Assembly (NCBI RefSeq): GCF_001854805.1
Contig: NZ_MBLO01000236.1
Location: 19,838 to 83,837 of the forward strand
From: Pseudofrankia coriaricola
GTDB taxonomy: Bacteria > Actinomycetota > Actinomycetes > Frankiales > Frankiaceae
DNA: 64,000 nt
Direction: 5' to 3'
Part shown: in pieces, positions 1 to 9,323 of the stretch
Numbering within the stretch: the first letter of the stretch is position 1
Layout of the letters: each line of letters opens with the position of its first letter
Translations under genes and position numbers: made by a program
Notes under the pieces: model-generated
What the model was told of the DNA's origin: nothing
What the model saw: only the letters and a program-made list of their open reading frames with translations
Databases searched by the model: none

Positions 1-1
1 C

Positions 2-1408
2 GCATCCGCGTACACGGTGCTGCAGTCGCTGGTCCTGCCGGCGCTGCCCGTGATCCAGCACGACCTGCACACCTCGCAGGTGACGGTCTCGTGGCTGCTG
101 ACCGCGTTCCTGCTCTCCGCGTCGATCGCCACGCCGATCCTGGGCCGCATCGGCGACCTGTTCGGCAAGCGGCTGATGCTGATGGTCGTCTTCGCCGCGC
201 TCAGCGTCGGCTCGCTGATCTCGGGGCTGAGCGACTCGATCGGTCTGCTCATCCTCGCCCGGGTCATCCAGGGAATGGCCGGCGCGATCTTCCCGCTGTC
301 GTTCGGCATCATCCGCGACGAGTTCCCGGCTGCCAAGGTCCCCGCCGCGATCGGCCTGATGTCCGGCATGCTCGGCATCGGCAGCGGCCTGGGCGTCGTG
401 CTCGCCGGACCGATCGTCGAGTCGCTGGGGTGGCACTGGCTGTTCTGGTTCCCGCTGATGGTGTCCGGGCTCTCGCTGGTCGCGACGATCTTCTTCATCC
501 CCGAGTCGCCAGTGCGGGCGACCGGCTCGGTGAACCTGCCGGCGGCGGGCGCGCTCGCCGCGTGGCTGGTGGCGCTGCTGCTCGGCCTGTCCAAGGGCTC
601 CACCTGGGGCTGGGCCTCGGCCGGCACGATCGGTCTGTTCGTCGCCGCGGTCGCGCTGTTCGCCGTGTGGGTGCTGGTGGAGAGCCGCTCGGCGGTGCCG
701 CTGATCGACCTGCAGGTGATGCGGATCCCGGCGGTGTGGTGGACGAACGCCGCCGCGCTGCTGCTCGGCATCGGGATGTACGCGACGTTCATCGTCGTGC
801 CGCCGATGATGCAGACACCGAAGAGCGTCGGCTACGGCCTCGGCGCGTCGGTGACGCTCTCGGGCCTGTACATGCTGCCGGGCACCGTCGCGATGCTCGT
901 CGTCGGCGTCCTGATCGGCCGGATCACCGAACGGTTCGGCTCGAAACTGCCGCTGGTGGTCGGCTCCGTGGTGGCGGCGGCGGCCTGTGCCCTGCTGGTC
1001 GTCGACCACGGCTCGCCGTGGGACTTCATCGTGATGTCGGGCGTGCAGGGCATCGGCATCGGCCTGGCGTTCTCCTCGATGGCCAACCTGATCATCCAGT
1101 CCGTGCCGATCGAGACGACCGGCGCCGCCACCGGCATGAACGCCAACATCCGCACCATCGGCGGGTCGATCGGCAGCGGGATCGTCGCGAGCGTGCTCGC
1201 CTCCGGCGCCCTGCCGAGCGGATACCCGAAGGAGTCCAGCTACGTCACCAGCCTGGTGCTGCTGGGCGTGGCGACGCTGGCCGCGGCGCTGGCCGGCGCG
1301 CTGGTCCCGACCCTGCGGGCCAGGTCGGGTCGGACCGGCGAGACGGCTTCGTCGGCGCCGGCCGCCGCGGCGGCCGGCGAGGCCGTGGCCGCTCCGGCGG
1401 CGAGCTGA
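2..1408 (+). CDS. MFS drug efflux transporter, DHA2 type (5' end outside window)
   Basis: The protein is a proton-driven multidrug exporter of the inner membrane, judged by a long run of hydrophobic helices. The reading frame is open from the first bases of the window and reads A-S-A-Y-T before the first possible start, a GTG at 17, so the true start lies upstream. The loop GRIGDLFGKR after the second visible helix matches the conserved MFS motif A region. About 13 to 14 membrane segments are visible in 463 residues, and the C-terminus is an Ala-rich cytoplasmic tail. A TetR gene follows 27 bases later on the same strand, which suggests a co-transcribed pump and repressor. The substrate cannot be told. 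Confidence 0.9.
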   Translation, partial: ASAYTVLQSLVLPALPVIQHDLHTSQVTVSWLLTAFLLSASIATPILGRIGDLFGKRLMLMVVFAALSVGSLISGLSDSIGLLILARVIQGMAGAIFPLSFGIIRDEFPAAKVPAAIGLMSGMLGIGSGLGVVLAGPIVESLGWHWLFWFPLMVSGLSLVATIFFIPESPVRATGSVNLPAAGALAAWLVALLLGLSKGSTWGWASAGTIGLFVAAVALFAVWVLVESRSAVPLIDLQVMRIPAVWWTNAAALLLGIGMYATFIVVPPMMQTPKSVGYGLGASVTLSGLYMLPGTVAMLVVGVLIGRITERFGSKLPLVVGSVVAAAACALLVVDHGSPWDFIVMSGVQGIGIGLAFSSMANLIIQSVPIETTGAATGMNANIRTIGGSIGSGIVASVLASGALPSGYPKESSYVTSLVLLGVATLAAALAGALVPTLRARSGRTGETASSAPAAAAAGEAVAAPAAS

Positions 1409-1435
1409 TCAGGTTCTCTGGCCTAGGCTGGTGAC

Positions 1436-2161
1436 ATGACCTCCGTGGCCTCGGCGGCGTCGGTCTCGGCCGCGCCGGCTTCGGCGGGGCCGGTCCCGGC
1501 GTCCGTCGCACCGGCGCGGACGCCGGCGCGCGCCGAGCGGCTGCGCTGCGACGCGGCGCGCAACCGGGAGCGGGTGCTGGCCGCCGCGCTGGAGCTCTAC
1601 CGGGAGCACGGCGGCGCGTTCACCGTCGAGGAGGTCGCGAGCCGCGCCGGCGTCGGGATCGGCACCGTCTACCGGCGCTTCCCGACGAAGAACGCGCTGC
1701 TCGACGAGCTGGCCCGCCCGTTCTTCGAGCAGCTGCTGACGACCGCCCAGGCCGCCTATGCCCACCCGGAGCCGGCCGAGCGCCTCGAGATGTTCATCCG
1801 GGCGATGGCCGAGCAGCACGCCACCGACGGTGTCCGCTCGGGCCGGCTGTGGGACACGGCCGTCGCCCGGCCGCTGCGCGACGAGTACGTGCGCACCCTC
1901 GAACTGATCCTCGCCGACGCGAGGGCCTCCGGCCGGGTCCGCGCCGACGTCGGCCCGTACGACGTCGGCGTGGTCGTCTGGTCGGTCACCGGCCTGATCG
2001 ACGCGACCCAGCACGCCGCCCCGGTGATCTGGCGCCGCTACCTGGACCTGCTCGTCGACGGCCTGCGCCCGGGTGGCGAGCGCCCGCTCGCCACCCGCCC
2101 CGTCACGCAGAGCGACTGGGAGCAGCTCGTCTCCGCCAGCCCCGTGCTCCGCCTCGGCTGA
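1436..2161 (+). CDS. TetR-family transcriptional regulator
   Basis: This is a 241-residue repressor with a disordered Ala/Pro-rich leader of about 35 residues. The N-terminal helix-turn-helix spans about residues 40 to 90, and GIGTVYRRFPTKNALL is the typical recognition-helix region followed by the first ligand-domain helix. The C-terminal half has the helical ligand-binding fold of TetR proteins (family knowledge). It lies directly downstream of the DHA2 pump on the same strand, so the likely role is drug-responsive control of that pump. No clear palindrome was found in the 27-base gap, so the operator is probably upstream of the window. Confidence 0.9.
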   Translation: MTSVASAASVSAAPASAGPVPASVAPARTPARAERLRCDAARNRERVLAAALELYREHGGAFTVEEVASRAGVGIGTVYRRFPTKNALLDELARPFFEQLLTTAQAAYAHPEPAERLEMFIRAMAEQHATDGVRSGRLWDTAVARPLRDEYVRTLELILADARASGRVRADVGPYDVGVVVWSVTGLIDATQHAAPVIWRRYLDLLVDGLRPGGERPLATRPVTQSDWEQLVSASPVLRLG

Positions 2162-2217
2162 CGCCGGGCCGCTCCAGCCAGCCAACCTCCGTCAGCCGCT
2201 CTCCCCGGCGAGCCGTG

Positions 2218-2592
2218 TCAGGGAGCGGGGACGATCTCCTTGCCGAGCGGGAGGAGCGACACCGGGATCAGCTTGAAGTTGGCCAGGCCCAGCGGGATGC
2301 CGATGATCGTCAGGCACAGCAGGAACCCGGTGACGAGATGGCCGAGCGCCAGCCACCACCCGGCGAAGACCACCCACAGCACGTTGCCGACGAGCGACGG
2401 CGCGCCGGCCTCCGGGTCGTCGACCACCGTCCGGCCGAACGGCCAGAGCGCGTAGTTCGCGATCCGCAACGACGCGATCCCGAACGGGATCGTGATGATC
2501 AGGATGAAGCAGACCAACGCGGCGACCGTGTAGCCGATCGCCATCCACAGCCCGCAGAGCACCAGCCAGATCAGGTTCAGCACGAGGCGCAT
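2218..2592 (-). CDS. yccF: YccF-domain inner membrane protein
   Basis: The protein has 124 residues with two copies of a hydrophobic hairpin: residues 1 to 45, with the motif TIPFGIASLRIANYALWPFG, and residues 65 to 110, with TIIGIPLGLANFKL. This duplicated pattern is the YccF (DUF307) family signature. Members are small integral membrane proteins with no firm biochemical role. The start is ATG, preceded by GAGGA. The gene converges with the TetR gene, 56 bases away. Length and motif are complete. Confidence 0.9.
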   Translation of the reverse strand: MRLVLNLIWLVLCGLWMAIGYTVAALVCFILIITIPFGIASLRIANYALWPFGRTVVDDPEAGAPSLVGNVLWVVFAGWWLALGHLVTGFLLCLTIIGIPLGLANFKLIPVSLLPLGKEIVPAP

Positions 2593-2823
2593 CGCGTCCT
2601 CCTCTCCTCGGCGTTCCCATCGCCGGCGTTCCCCGGCGCTCCCGTCAGCCCGACGCTCTGGTCAGTCTCGACGCGGCGTCAGTACCGACGCGGCCGTCAG
2701 TATTCTGGCCACCGGTCGCGACGTCCACACCGATGTCCGGCATCCGTCAGTGCGCCCGCCTGGCCAGGGCCCTCGGAACGCCGTCACCCGGTACGCCTGG
2801 GCCAACGCGGGTACAGGGGAATC

Positions 2824-3180
2824 ATGAGCGACTCGTTCACCCCGCCGACGGCCGAGCGGGAGTCGAGAAGCCGCGCCCGGCAGAAGGCCACGCGACCGCG
2901 GCGGAGCCCCGCGTCGCGCCCGTCGTGGTGGCTCGCGGACTGGCTGACCTCGCCGGCGGCATCGCGCGCCCGCCAGGACGCCGACCAGGATCTCGACGCA
3001 CCGCTGTTCAACGTGACCGAGCCGACGCCGGCCGAGCCGGGCCCGCACCCCGAGCCGGGCCCCCACCTGCCACCCGACCCTACGCCGCCGGAGCCGCCGC
3101 ACTTCCGGCCCGCATGTCGGCGCCGTGGTGGCACCCGGTCGGCCCACACCCGGTCGCACGGGACGAGGGCCGCCCGGTGA
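2824..3180 (+). CDS. Hypothetical proline-rich small protein, coupled to the next gene
   Basis: This 118-residue protein is not recognised. The start ATG has a good site (AGGGGA, 4 bases upstream). The first 50 residues are basic and Ser-rich with a WWLADWL patch. Residues 70 to 95 are a Pro/Glu/His-rich stretch with PGPHPEPGPH-type repeats, and the end is Arg-rich. Its TGA stop overlaps the GTG start of the FAD monooxygenase (GTGA, 3177 to 3180), the arrangement expected for translational coupling. That overlap is the main argument that it is a real gene; codon use alone would not settle it. Function unknown. Confidence 0.55.
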   Translation: MSDSFTPPTAERESRSRARQKATRPRRSPASRPSWWLADWLTSPAASRARQDADQDLDAPLFNVTEPTPAEPGPHPEPGPHLPPDPTPPEPPHFRPACRRRGGTRSAHTRSHGTRAAR

Positions 3181-4520
3181 GCGCCGACGGCTTCACCCGC
3201 CGAGGCGCCGACAACCCCGGCTCCTGCGATGTCTGCGTCGTCGGCGCCGGGCCCGCCGGGCTGCTGGTCGGGCTGCTGCTCGCCCGCGCGGGAGTGCGGG
3301 TGACGGTGCTGGAGAAGCATGCCGACTTCCTGCGCGACTTCCGCGGCGACACGGTCCACCCGTCCACCCTGGACGTGCTCGACGAGCTGGGGCTGGGCGA
3401 CCGGGTCGACGCCCTGCCGGGCCGGCATGTACACGCGCTAACCGCGACCTTCGCCGACGGCACCTTCCGGGTCGCCGACTTCTCCCGGCTGCGCATCGCG
3501 CACCCGTACGTGCTCTTCCTGCCGCAGTGGGACCTGCTGGAGATGCTCGCCGCGGCGGCCGCGGAGTATCCGACCTTCCTGCTGCTGCGGAACCACGAGG
3601 CCACCGGCCTGGTCTTCGACACGCCGGGCGGCCCGGCCCGCGGGGTCGTGGCGGCCGCTCCCGCCGCGCCGTCGGGCATGCCGGGGGCCGCACCCCGCCG
3701 GGTCGAGATCCGCGCCCGGCTGGTCATCGGGGCGGACGGGCGGCATTCGACGGTGTGCGCGGCTCTGGGCGCCGCCGGGCGCGCGCTCACCCGCCAGGAG
3801 TTCGGCGCGCCCATGGACGTGCTGTGGTTCCGGCTGCCGCGCTGGCCCGACGACCCGGAAGGGATCGCGGCGCAGGTCGGTGCCGGCCGGCTGCTGGTGC
3901 TCCTCGACCGCGGCCACTACTGGCAGACGGCATACCTCATTCCGAAGGACGGCAGGGAGGAGACGCTCGCGGCCGGGATGGGCGCGCTGCGCGCCGGTAT
4001 CGCCGCGCTCGCGCCCTGGCTCGCGGGCCGGGTCGGCGCGCTCGCCGACGTCGACGACATCGCCTTCCTGCCCGTGCGGGTCGACCGGCTGCGCCGCTGG
4101 CACGCCCCCGGCGTGCTGCTCATCGGCGACGCGGCGCACGCGATGTCGCCGGTCGGCGGGGTCGGGATCAACCTGGCGGTACAGGACGCGGTCGCCGCGG
4201 CGCGGATGCTCGCCGGCCCGCTGCGTTCCGGTGCCGGGACGGCCGAGGTGACGAGGGTGCTCCGCGCGTTCCAGCGCCGCCGGTGGTTCCCGACCGCCGG
4301 CACCCAGCTGCTGCAGCGCGGGCTCGGCCGCGGCCTGATCGGCCCGGCGCTCGCGGCCGACACGCCGGTGCGGGCACCCCTGTCCGTCCGGCTGCTTGAC
4401 CGCCAGCCCGCCCTGCGGGGCCTCGCCGGCCGCCTGGTCGGCGTCGGCCTGCGCCCCGAGCACGTGGACATGCCGGTGACGCGTCACCTGCCGACATCCG
4501 TGCCAGCCTCGCCGCGCTAG
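3177..4520 (+). CDS. FAD-dependent monooxygenase (aromatic hydroxylase fold)
   Basis: This is a 447-residue flavoprotein of the p-hydroxybenzoate hydroxylase fold, expected to insert one oxygen atom into an aromatic or polyketide-like substrate using NAD(P)H. The dinucleotide motif VVGAGPAGLLVGLLLAR is near residue 20, the substrate/NADPH-side motif IGADGRHS is in the middle, and the FAD ribityl motif LIGDAAHAMSPVGGVGINLA is near residue 320. The GTG start lies inside the stop of the preceding small gene. An earlier in-frame start at 2733 would run through the small gene and is rejected. The gene converges with the ligase gene downstream. Confidence 0.9.
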   Translation: MSADGFTRRGADNPGSCDVCVVGAGPAGLLVGLLLARAGVRVTVLEKHADFLRDFRGDTVHPSTLDVLDELGLGDRVDALPGRHVHALTATFADGTFRVADFSRLRIAHPYVLFLPQWDLLEMLAAAAAEYPTFLLLRNHEATGLVFDTPGGPARGVVAAAPAAPSGMPGAAPRRVEIRARLVIGADGRHSTVCAALGAAGRALTRQEFGAPMDVLWFRLPRWPDDPEGIAAQVGAGRLLVLLDRGHYWQTAYLIPKDGREETLAAGMGALRAGIAALAPWLAGRVGALADVDDIAFLPVRVDRLRRWHAPGVLLIGDAAHAMSPVGGVGINLAVQDAVAAARMLAGPLRSGAGTAEVTRVLRAFQRRRWFPTAGTQLLQRGLGRGLIGPALAADTPVRAPLSVRLLDRQPALRGLAGRLVGVGLRPEHVDMPVTRHLPTSVPASPR

Positions 4521-4552
4521 GCCAGGAACGCGGTCAGAGGCCCGGCCTGGCC
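4520..4552. terminator. Possible weak stem-loop between convergent genes
   Basis: The arms GGCCAGG and CCTGGCC flank a 19-base spacer immediately after the monooxygenase stop and before the end of the convergent ligase gene. There is no T tract. A stem-loop terminator is plausible from position only. Confidence 0.3.
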
Positions 4553-4586
4553 ATACATCGGTATGGGCACCGCCATCGACCCCGGG

Positions 4587-6326
4587 TCACGCCATCGGTC
4601 CGGCTTCGCCGATCGGGGAAGGATCCCGGGCGGTGTCGGCGGGAGTCAGGTCATCGCGCAGGCCCTTGAAGGACGGGTGGCGCATCCGGGCGTCGGGGGT
4701 CCAGTGGGCGTACTCGACCTCGGCGACCAGTTCGGGGCGCACCCAGACGGCCTTGCGGGCACGCTGGGCCGGCACGTCCGGGAACGGCGGGGTGTCCTGC
4801 CGCAGCGGCTCCAGCAGGCTGGCGAGCAGGTCGAGGGTGGCATCGGAGAAGCCCGTCCCGACGTGCCCGGCGTACCGGAACGCGATCCCGCCGCCGACGT
4901 CGCCACCGGTCTCGCCACCCTCCGCTCCACCGAGACGCGCCCCACCGAGACGCGGCCCGCCGGGGTCCGCGACGCCGGGGTCCGCGATGCCGACAAGCAG
5001 CGAGCCGATGCGGCCCTCCCGCCGGCCGGCACCCGGTTCCCAGCCGCCGATCACCACGGTCTGGGTGCGGATGTTCTTCGTCTTCACCCAGTCGGCGGCA
5101 CGCCGGCCGGGCTGGTAGACCGACGAGCGGCGCTTCGCGATGACGCCCTCCAGGCCCGCGGCGGCGCTCGCGCGCAGCACCTCCGGCCCGTCGCCCGGCA
5201 GCGTGTCCGACAGCGTCAGCCCCGGGAACTGGGCGAGCAGGTCGCGCCGCTCGTCGAACGACAGGCCGGTCGTGGCGTGCCCCTCGAGGAAGAGCAGGTC
5301 GAAGACGAGGTAACTCACCGGGATCTGGCGGGCCAGCCGGCGGGCAGCGCCCGCGTCGGCGACGTGGATCCGGTGCGCCAGCAGGGAGAAGTCGGGCCGG
5401 CCATCGGGGCCGAAGGCGACGATCTCGCCGTCGAGCACAGCCTGCGTCGCTCCGAGCGCGGCGCCGACCGGCCTCAGCTCAGGGAACGCGGCCGTCACGT
5501 CGCGCCCCGCCCGGCTGCGGGCGCGCACCCGGCCGCCCTCGATGAACGCGAGCACCCGCATCCCGTCCCACTTGACCTCGTACACCCACTCGGGCCCCGA
5601 CGGCAGCGGACCGGCGACGGCGTACATCGGCTCCAGCGCCGCCGGCATCGGCTCGCGGGTCGGGTCCTGGGGCGGGTCCATCCGGTGCACCATCCAGTCG
5701 TCCGGCCCGTACGGCGCGCCGCGGCGCCGGCCCGCCGCGCCGGTCGCACCGGTCTCCCGCCCCGGCCGGCCACCCGCGCGGAAGAAGACGTAACGGCCGC
5801 GCACCCGCTCGCCGTGCAGCACGACCTTCACCTTGTCCGCGGTCCAGCTCTCCAGCTCGTAGGTGCCGCGATCCCAGAGTTTCACGGACCCACCGCCGTA
5901 CTCACCGCGCGGAATGTCGCCCGCGAAGCCCGCGTACTCGAGCGGGTGGTCCTCGGTCTGTTTCGCCAGGTGGTTGGTATGCGGGTCCACCGGCAGCCCC
6001 TTCGGCACCGCCCAGGAGACGAGCACCCCGTCGCGTTCCAGCCGGACATCCCAGTGCAGCGCCCGCGCGTGGTGCTCCTGGATGACGAAGGTGTCGCCCC
6101 GCCCCGCCTGGTCGTCACCGGTGTGGTCGACCACCCCGCTTTCGCGGTCCCCGCCGCCCGGCGTCTCACCCGGCGTATCACCCGGCGCCTTCTCCGGTGT
6201 TTCCCCCGGCGTCGCCGCCGGTCCGGACGCGTTCTCCGGGTGCGCGGCGGGCACCGGCTCGGGGGTGCGCGCCTGGTCGCGCCGGGCGCGATAGGCGTCC
6301 AGCGGGCTCGGCTCCTCCCCCGTCAT
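4587..6326 (-). CDS. ligD: LigD-type ATP-dependent DNA ligase with 3'-phosphoesterase domain, no polymerase domain
   Basis: The 579-residue protein has two domains of the bacterial end-joining ligase LigD. A low-complexity Pro/Gly/Glu leader (1 to 70) is followed by the phosphoesterase domain (about 75 to 190), with metal-site residues in EHHARALHWDVRLE. A linker leads to the nucleotidyltransferase ligase domain (about 225 to 440) with the adenylation motif YEVKWDGMR, whose lysine is about residue 252, then GEIVAF, LEGVIAKR and DWVKTK. A C-terminal OB fold ends near LVAEVEYAHWTP. The polymerase domain of full-length LigD is absent, as in many actinobacteria that carry it as a separate gene. 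No ku gene is in the window. The ATG start is preceded by AGGAGAG. Confidence 0.93.
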   Translation of the reverse strand: MTGEEPSPLDAYRARRDQARTPEPVPAAHPENASGPAATPGETPEKAPGDTPGETPGGGDRESGVVDHTGDDQAGRGDTFVIQEHHARALHWDVRLERDGVLVSWAVPKGLPVDPHTNHLAKQTEDHPLEYAGFAGDIPRGEYGGGSVKLWDRGTYELESWTADKVKVVLHGERVRGRYVFFRAGGRPGRETGATGAAGRRRGAPYGPDDWMVHRMDPPQDPTREPMPAALEPMYAVAGPLPSGPEWVYEVKWDGMRVLAFIEGGRVRARSRAGRDVTAAFPELRPVGAALGATQAVLDGEIVAFGPDGRPDFSLLAHRIHVADAGAARRLARQIPVSYLVFDLLFLEGHATTGLSFDERRDLLAQFPGLTLSDTLPGDGPEVLRASAAAGLEGVIAKRRSSVYQPGRRAADWVKTKNIRTQTVVIGGWEPGAGRREGRIGSLLVGIADPGVADPGGPRLGGARLGGAEGGETGGDVGGGIAFRYAGHVGTGFSDATLDLLASLLEPLRQDTPPFPDVPAQRARKAVWVRPELVAEVEYAHWTPDARMRHPSFKGLRDDLTPADTARDPSPIGEAGPMA

Positions 6327-6455
6327 CTCTCCTGCCTACCCCGCCGCGGCGGGGCGCCCGCGGGTGAACGCCCGCCACCTGATCGGCGCGCGTGGCGGTT
6401 CCGGTAGAAATGCGCAGGCCGCTCTTCCTTGCGGCGTATGCGAACGAGGTGTGTC

Positions 6456-7691
6456 ATGCCGGACTCCGCCGTTCTGCAGGTGCTCATCGGGCTTGCCCTG
6501 GTGTTCGCCGTCTTCAGTGTCGCCGTCTCACGGGTGAACGAGGCCGTGCTCGGCTTTTTCAACTATCGGGGACGCCAGCTGGAGGCCGAGCTGCGCCGCC
6601 TCGCCTCGGAGGCCGCCCATCCCGCGGCGCCCTCCCAGGACGGCGCCGCGCCGCCGCGGGACATCACCGCCGAGCTGATGGACGGGCCGCTGCGGGCCAT
6701 GCGGACCGGCGGGGGCTCCGGTGTCCCCGCCGTCGCCGCGGTGCCGCCGGCCCGCGGCTGGCTGGGCGCCGTCCGGCGGGCCCGCGACCTGCGGCTGCCG
6801 ACCTATGTCTCGTCGACGGCGTTCGCGCGCGCCGTGCTCGAGATGGTCGAGCCGCCGGCGCGGGCCCTGCTGCACCGCGCCAGCCCAGCCGAGCTCGCCG
6901 GGGTCTTCCCGACCGACGTCACCGACGAGCAGCGTGCGGCGTACGCCGCCGCCTACCGCGCCGCCTACGACGGCCTGACCCCGGCGACCGCCCAGGCGCT
7001 GCACACGGCGATGCCCGCCAGCTGCGAGTCCGGCCGCGCGGTCACCACCGCGATCGTGGCGCTCCTCGCCCAGTCGCCGGACACGGCGATACTGCCGCTG
7101 GGAGCGGAGATCGCCCTGTTGCCGGAGTCGCCGCTCAAGACCGCGCTGACCGCGGCCGCGGCCCGCGTGGGCGCCGACCGGGACAAGCTGGTCGCGGAGC
7201 TTGCCCAGTGGTACGACGCCGCGATGGACCGGCTCTCCGGCTGGTACAAACGCCGGGTCGGCAAGTTCCTGCTCGTCTACGCCGTCGTCCTGACCGTCGC
7301 GTTCAACCTGGACGCGATCGGCCTGACGCGGGCGCTCTGGCAGGACAGCGCGCTGCGCGCGGTCGCCGTCGCGTCCGCCGAGACCCGCGCGCAGACCTCC
7401 ACTCCCGCCGACGCGGACGGTTCGGCCGGGGAGCGCCCCGACGAGACGAAGGTGTCGGCGGTGCGCGACATCGGCGCGTTGCAGCTCCCGTTCGGCTGGA
7501 CCCGCGCCGGCGCGGCCACCGACCCCAGGGCGGTCCCCGACGGCGTCGGGGACTGGGCGCTGAAGGCGCTCGGATGGCTGGTCACCGTCGCGGCCCTGAC
7601 CGCCGGGGCGCCGTTCTGGTTCGACCTGCTCGGCCGCCTCGTCAACATGCGCTCGACAGGCCCCAAGCCGAAGCCCGCCGCCGCGCAGTAG
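6456..7691 (+). CDS. Uncharacterised membrane protein with N- and C-terminal membrane segments
   Basis: The 411-residue protein has one N-terminal membrane helix (about residues 5 to 25), a large soluble region rich in Ala and Arg (30 to 265), then hydrophobic segments at about 268 to 290 and 372 to 395, ending in APFWFDLLGRLVNMRSTGPKPKP. The motif F-W-F-D-L-L-G-R-L before a short basic tail recurs in my memory in uncharacterised actinobacterial proteins, but I cannot assign a function. The ATG at 6456 with CGAGG upstream is preferred to the TTG at 6429. It stands alone between the ligase and the conservon, transcribed toward the conservon. Confidence 0.8.
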   Translation: MPDSAVLQVLIGLALVFAVFSVAVSRVNEAVLGFFNYRGRQLEAELRRLASEAAHPAAPSQDGAAPPRDITAELMDGPLRAMRTGGGSGVPAVAAVPPARGWLGAVRRARDLRLPTYVSSTAFARAVLEMVEPPARALLHRASPAELAGVFPTDVTDEQRAAYAAAYRAAYDGLTPATAQALHTAMPASCESGRAVTTAIVALLAQSPDTAILPLGAEIALLPESPLKTALTAAAARVGADRDKLVAELAQWYDAAMDRLSGWYKRRVGKFLLVYAVVLTVAFNLDAIGLTRALWQDSALRAVAVASAETRAQTSTPADADGSAGERPDETKVSAVRDIGALQLPFGWTRAGAATDPRAVPDGVGDWALKALGWLVTVAALTAGAPFWFDLLGRLVNMRSTGPKPKPAAAQ

Positions 7692-7806
7692 TAGCGGTCG
7701 TAGTGGCGAGCGGCGCCGCGCCCCTCAGGAGGCGGTGAAGCTCACGGGAAGCCCGCGCCGCCGCGCCGGCTCCGCTGGGACGGGGCGCGTGGCTCCGCGA
7801 CGCCGG

Positions 7807-9054
7807 TCAGGCCGGGGTGAAGACGACGGGCAGGCTCGTCAGGCCCCGGAACCAGATCGACTCCTCCCAGCGCAGCTCGTCGGCGGGCACGGACAGGCTC
7901 AGGTCGGGGAGCCGGTCGAGCAGCACCTCGAGGGCGGTCTCGGCGATGACCTCGGACAGTTCCTGTGCCGGGAACGGGCAGCGGTGCGGGCCGTGGCCGA
8001 ACGCCAGGTGCGCCTGGTTGCCGCCGACGCCGGCGGTCTGGTCCGGGCGGATGTGCGGGTCGGCGTGCGCGGCCGCGATGCCGAGGACCAGCATGTCGCC
8101 GGCCCGGATCTGGTGGTTGCCCAGCTGGCAGGCACGGGCGGCCCAGTACGCGCTCAGGTTCGCCAGCGGCGGCTCCTCCCAGAGGACCTCGCCCATCGCC
8201 TGGCCGACGCTGCGCCGCCCGCCGACGAGCGTCGTGGCGAACCGGGTGTCGGTGAGCAGCAGCCGCAGCGTGTTGCCGATCCAGTACGCCGTCGGCTGCT
8301 GCCCGCCGCTGACCACGTACTGCACGTCCTCGACCAGCAGGTCGTCCGATGCCGCCAGCGGGTGGTGGACCATCCGGGAGGTGACGTCGAACGTGGGCCG
8401 CTCGCGCCGCTGCCGGATCAGGTCGCGCATACGGGCGAGCAGCCGCCCGTAGGCGGCCGGCGCCTCGGCCGTGTAGTCCATCAGGACGATGAGGTCTCGC
8501 ACCACGGCCGGCGCCTCCGCCAGCGGGATGCCCAGCATCCAGGACACCACGCGCACGGGTATCTGCAGGGCGAACTGGCTCATCAGCTCCGCCCGGCCGT
8601 CGGCGGCGAACTCGTCGATCAGCGCGTCGGCGATCCGCTCGCAGCGCGACCGAAGCTCGAGCTGGTCGACGGCGGCCAGCGCGTCGTGGAGCACGGTCGA
8701 GCGGTGCTCGTGCTCCCGGCCGCTCGACCGCATGACCGACTCGGTGCCGAGGACCCACCGCTGCGGCCAGTCCGCCGGGACGAGGTCGAGCGCGTTCCAC
8801 GGCGTCTGCCGGTCGAACAGCTCCGGGCGGGTGAGCACGTAGTGCATCTCCCGGTAGCTGAGCACGAGCCAGACCGGGAGGTCGGCCTCCAGAAGGGCCG
8901 GGGCCACGGCGCCGTGCCGCGCCCGCAGCGCCCGGTAGAGCCCGGCCGCGTCCCGGTGGAACTCCTCGCCGTAGAGCCGGGCCGCGCCCACGTGCGCCGG
9001 GTAGCGGCTGGCCAAGGCGGCCGCCCGGTCCGGGGCGGTGGTCAGATCAGTCAT
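7807..9054 (-). CDS. Conservon cytochrome P450 lacking the ExxR motif (CYP157-like), first copy
   Basis: This 415-residue P450-fold protein is the distal gene of the conservon. The heme loop is FGHGPHRCPFPAQE, with the thiolate ligand at about Cys359, but the Gly two residues after the Cys is Phe. At the K-helix the expected E-x-x-R reads E-V-L-W (about 289 to 292), so the normally invariant Arg is Trp. The I-helix reads SGGQQPTA instead of an acid-Thr pair. Loss of ExxR is known for CYP157 of Streptomyces conservons. The start is ATG with GGGGGAG upstream; a GTG at 9075 is less likely. It probably acts with CvnA-D; its substrate is unknown. Confidence 0.93.
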   Translation of the reverse strand: MTDLTTAPDRAAALASRYPAHVGAARLYGEEFHRDAAGLYRALRARHGAVAPALLEADLPVWLVLSYREMHYVLTRPELFDRQTPWNALDLVPADWPQRWVLGTESVMRSSGREHEHRSTVLHDALAAVDQLELRSRCERIADALIDEFAADGRAELMSQFALQIPVRVVSWMLGIPLAEAPAVVRDLIVLMDYTAEAPAAYGRLLARMRDLIRQRRERPTFDVTSRMVHHPLAASDDLLVEDVQYVVSGGQQPTAYWIGNTLRLLLTDTRFATTLVGGRRSVGQAMGEVLWEEPPLANLSAYWAARACQLGNHQIRAGDMLVLGIAAAHADPHIRPDQTAGVGGNQAHLAFGHGPHRCPFPAQELSEVIAETALEVLLDRLPDLSLSVPADELRWEESIWFRGLTSLPVVFTPA

Positions 9055-9323
9055 CGGGTCTCCCCCACCATCCACAACCTGTCATCAACCGAGTTCACCA
9101 GCCGCCTCTGGGCGGGCGGACGGCCGTGCGCGGACGTCACGGTGGCGCGGACGGGCCTGTGGGCGCGCCACCTCGCGGGTGTCACAAACGGGTGATGTCC
9201 GTCGGGCGGGGCCGACGGACGTCGGGACGCGCCCGACGCCACAGCGCCCGGTCGGTGGCCACGGCCGGCGGGCGGCCCCGGGATCACCCCGGTGGCCCGC
9301 CAGCACGCTGTCAGCGGCGGCGG

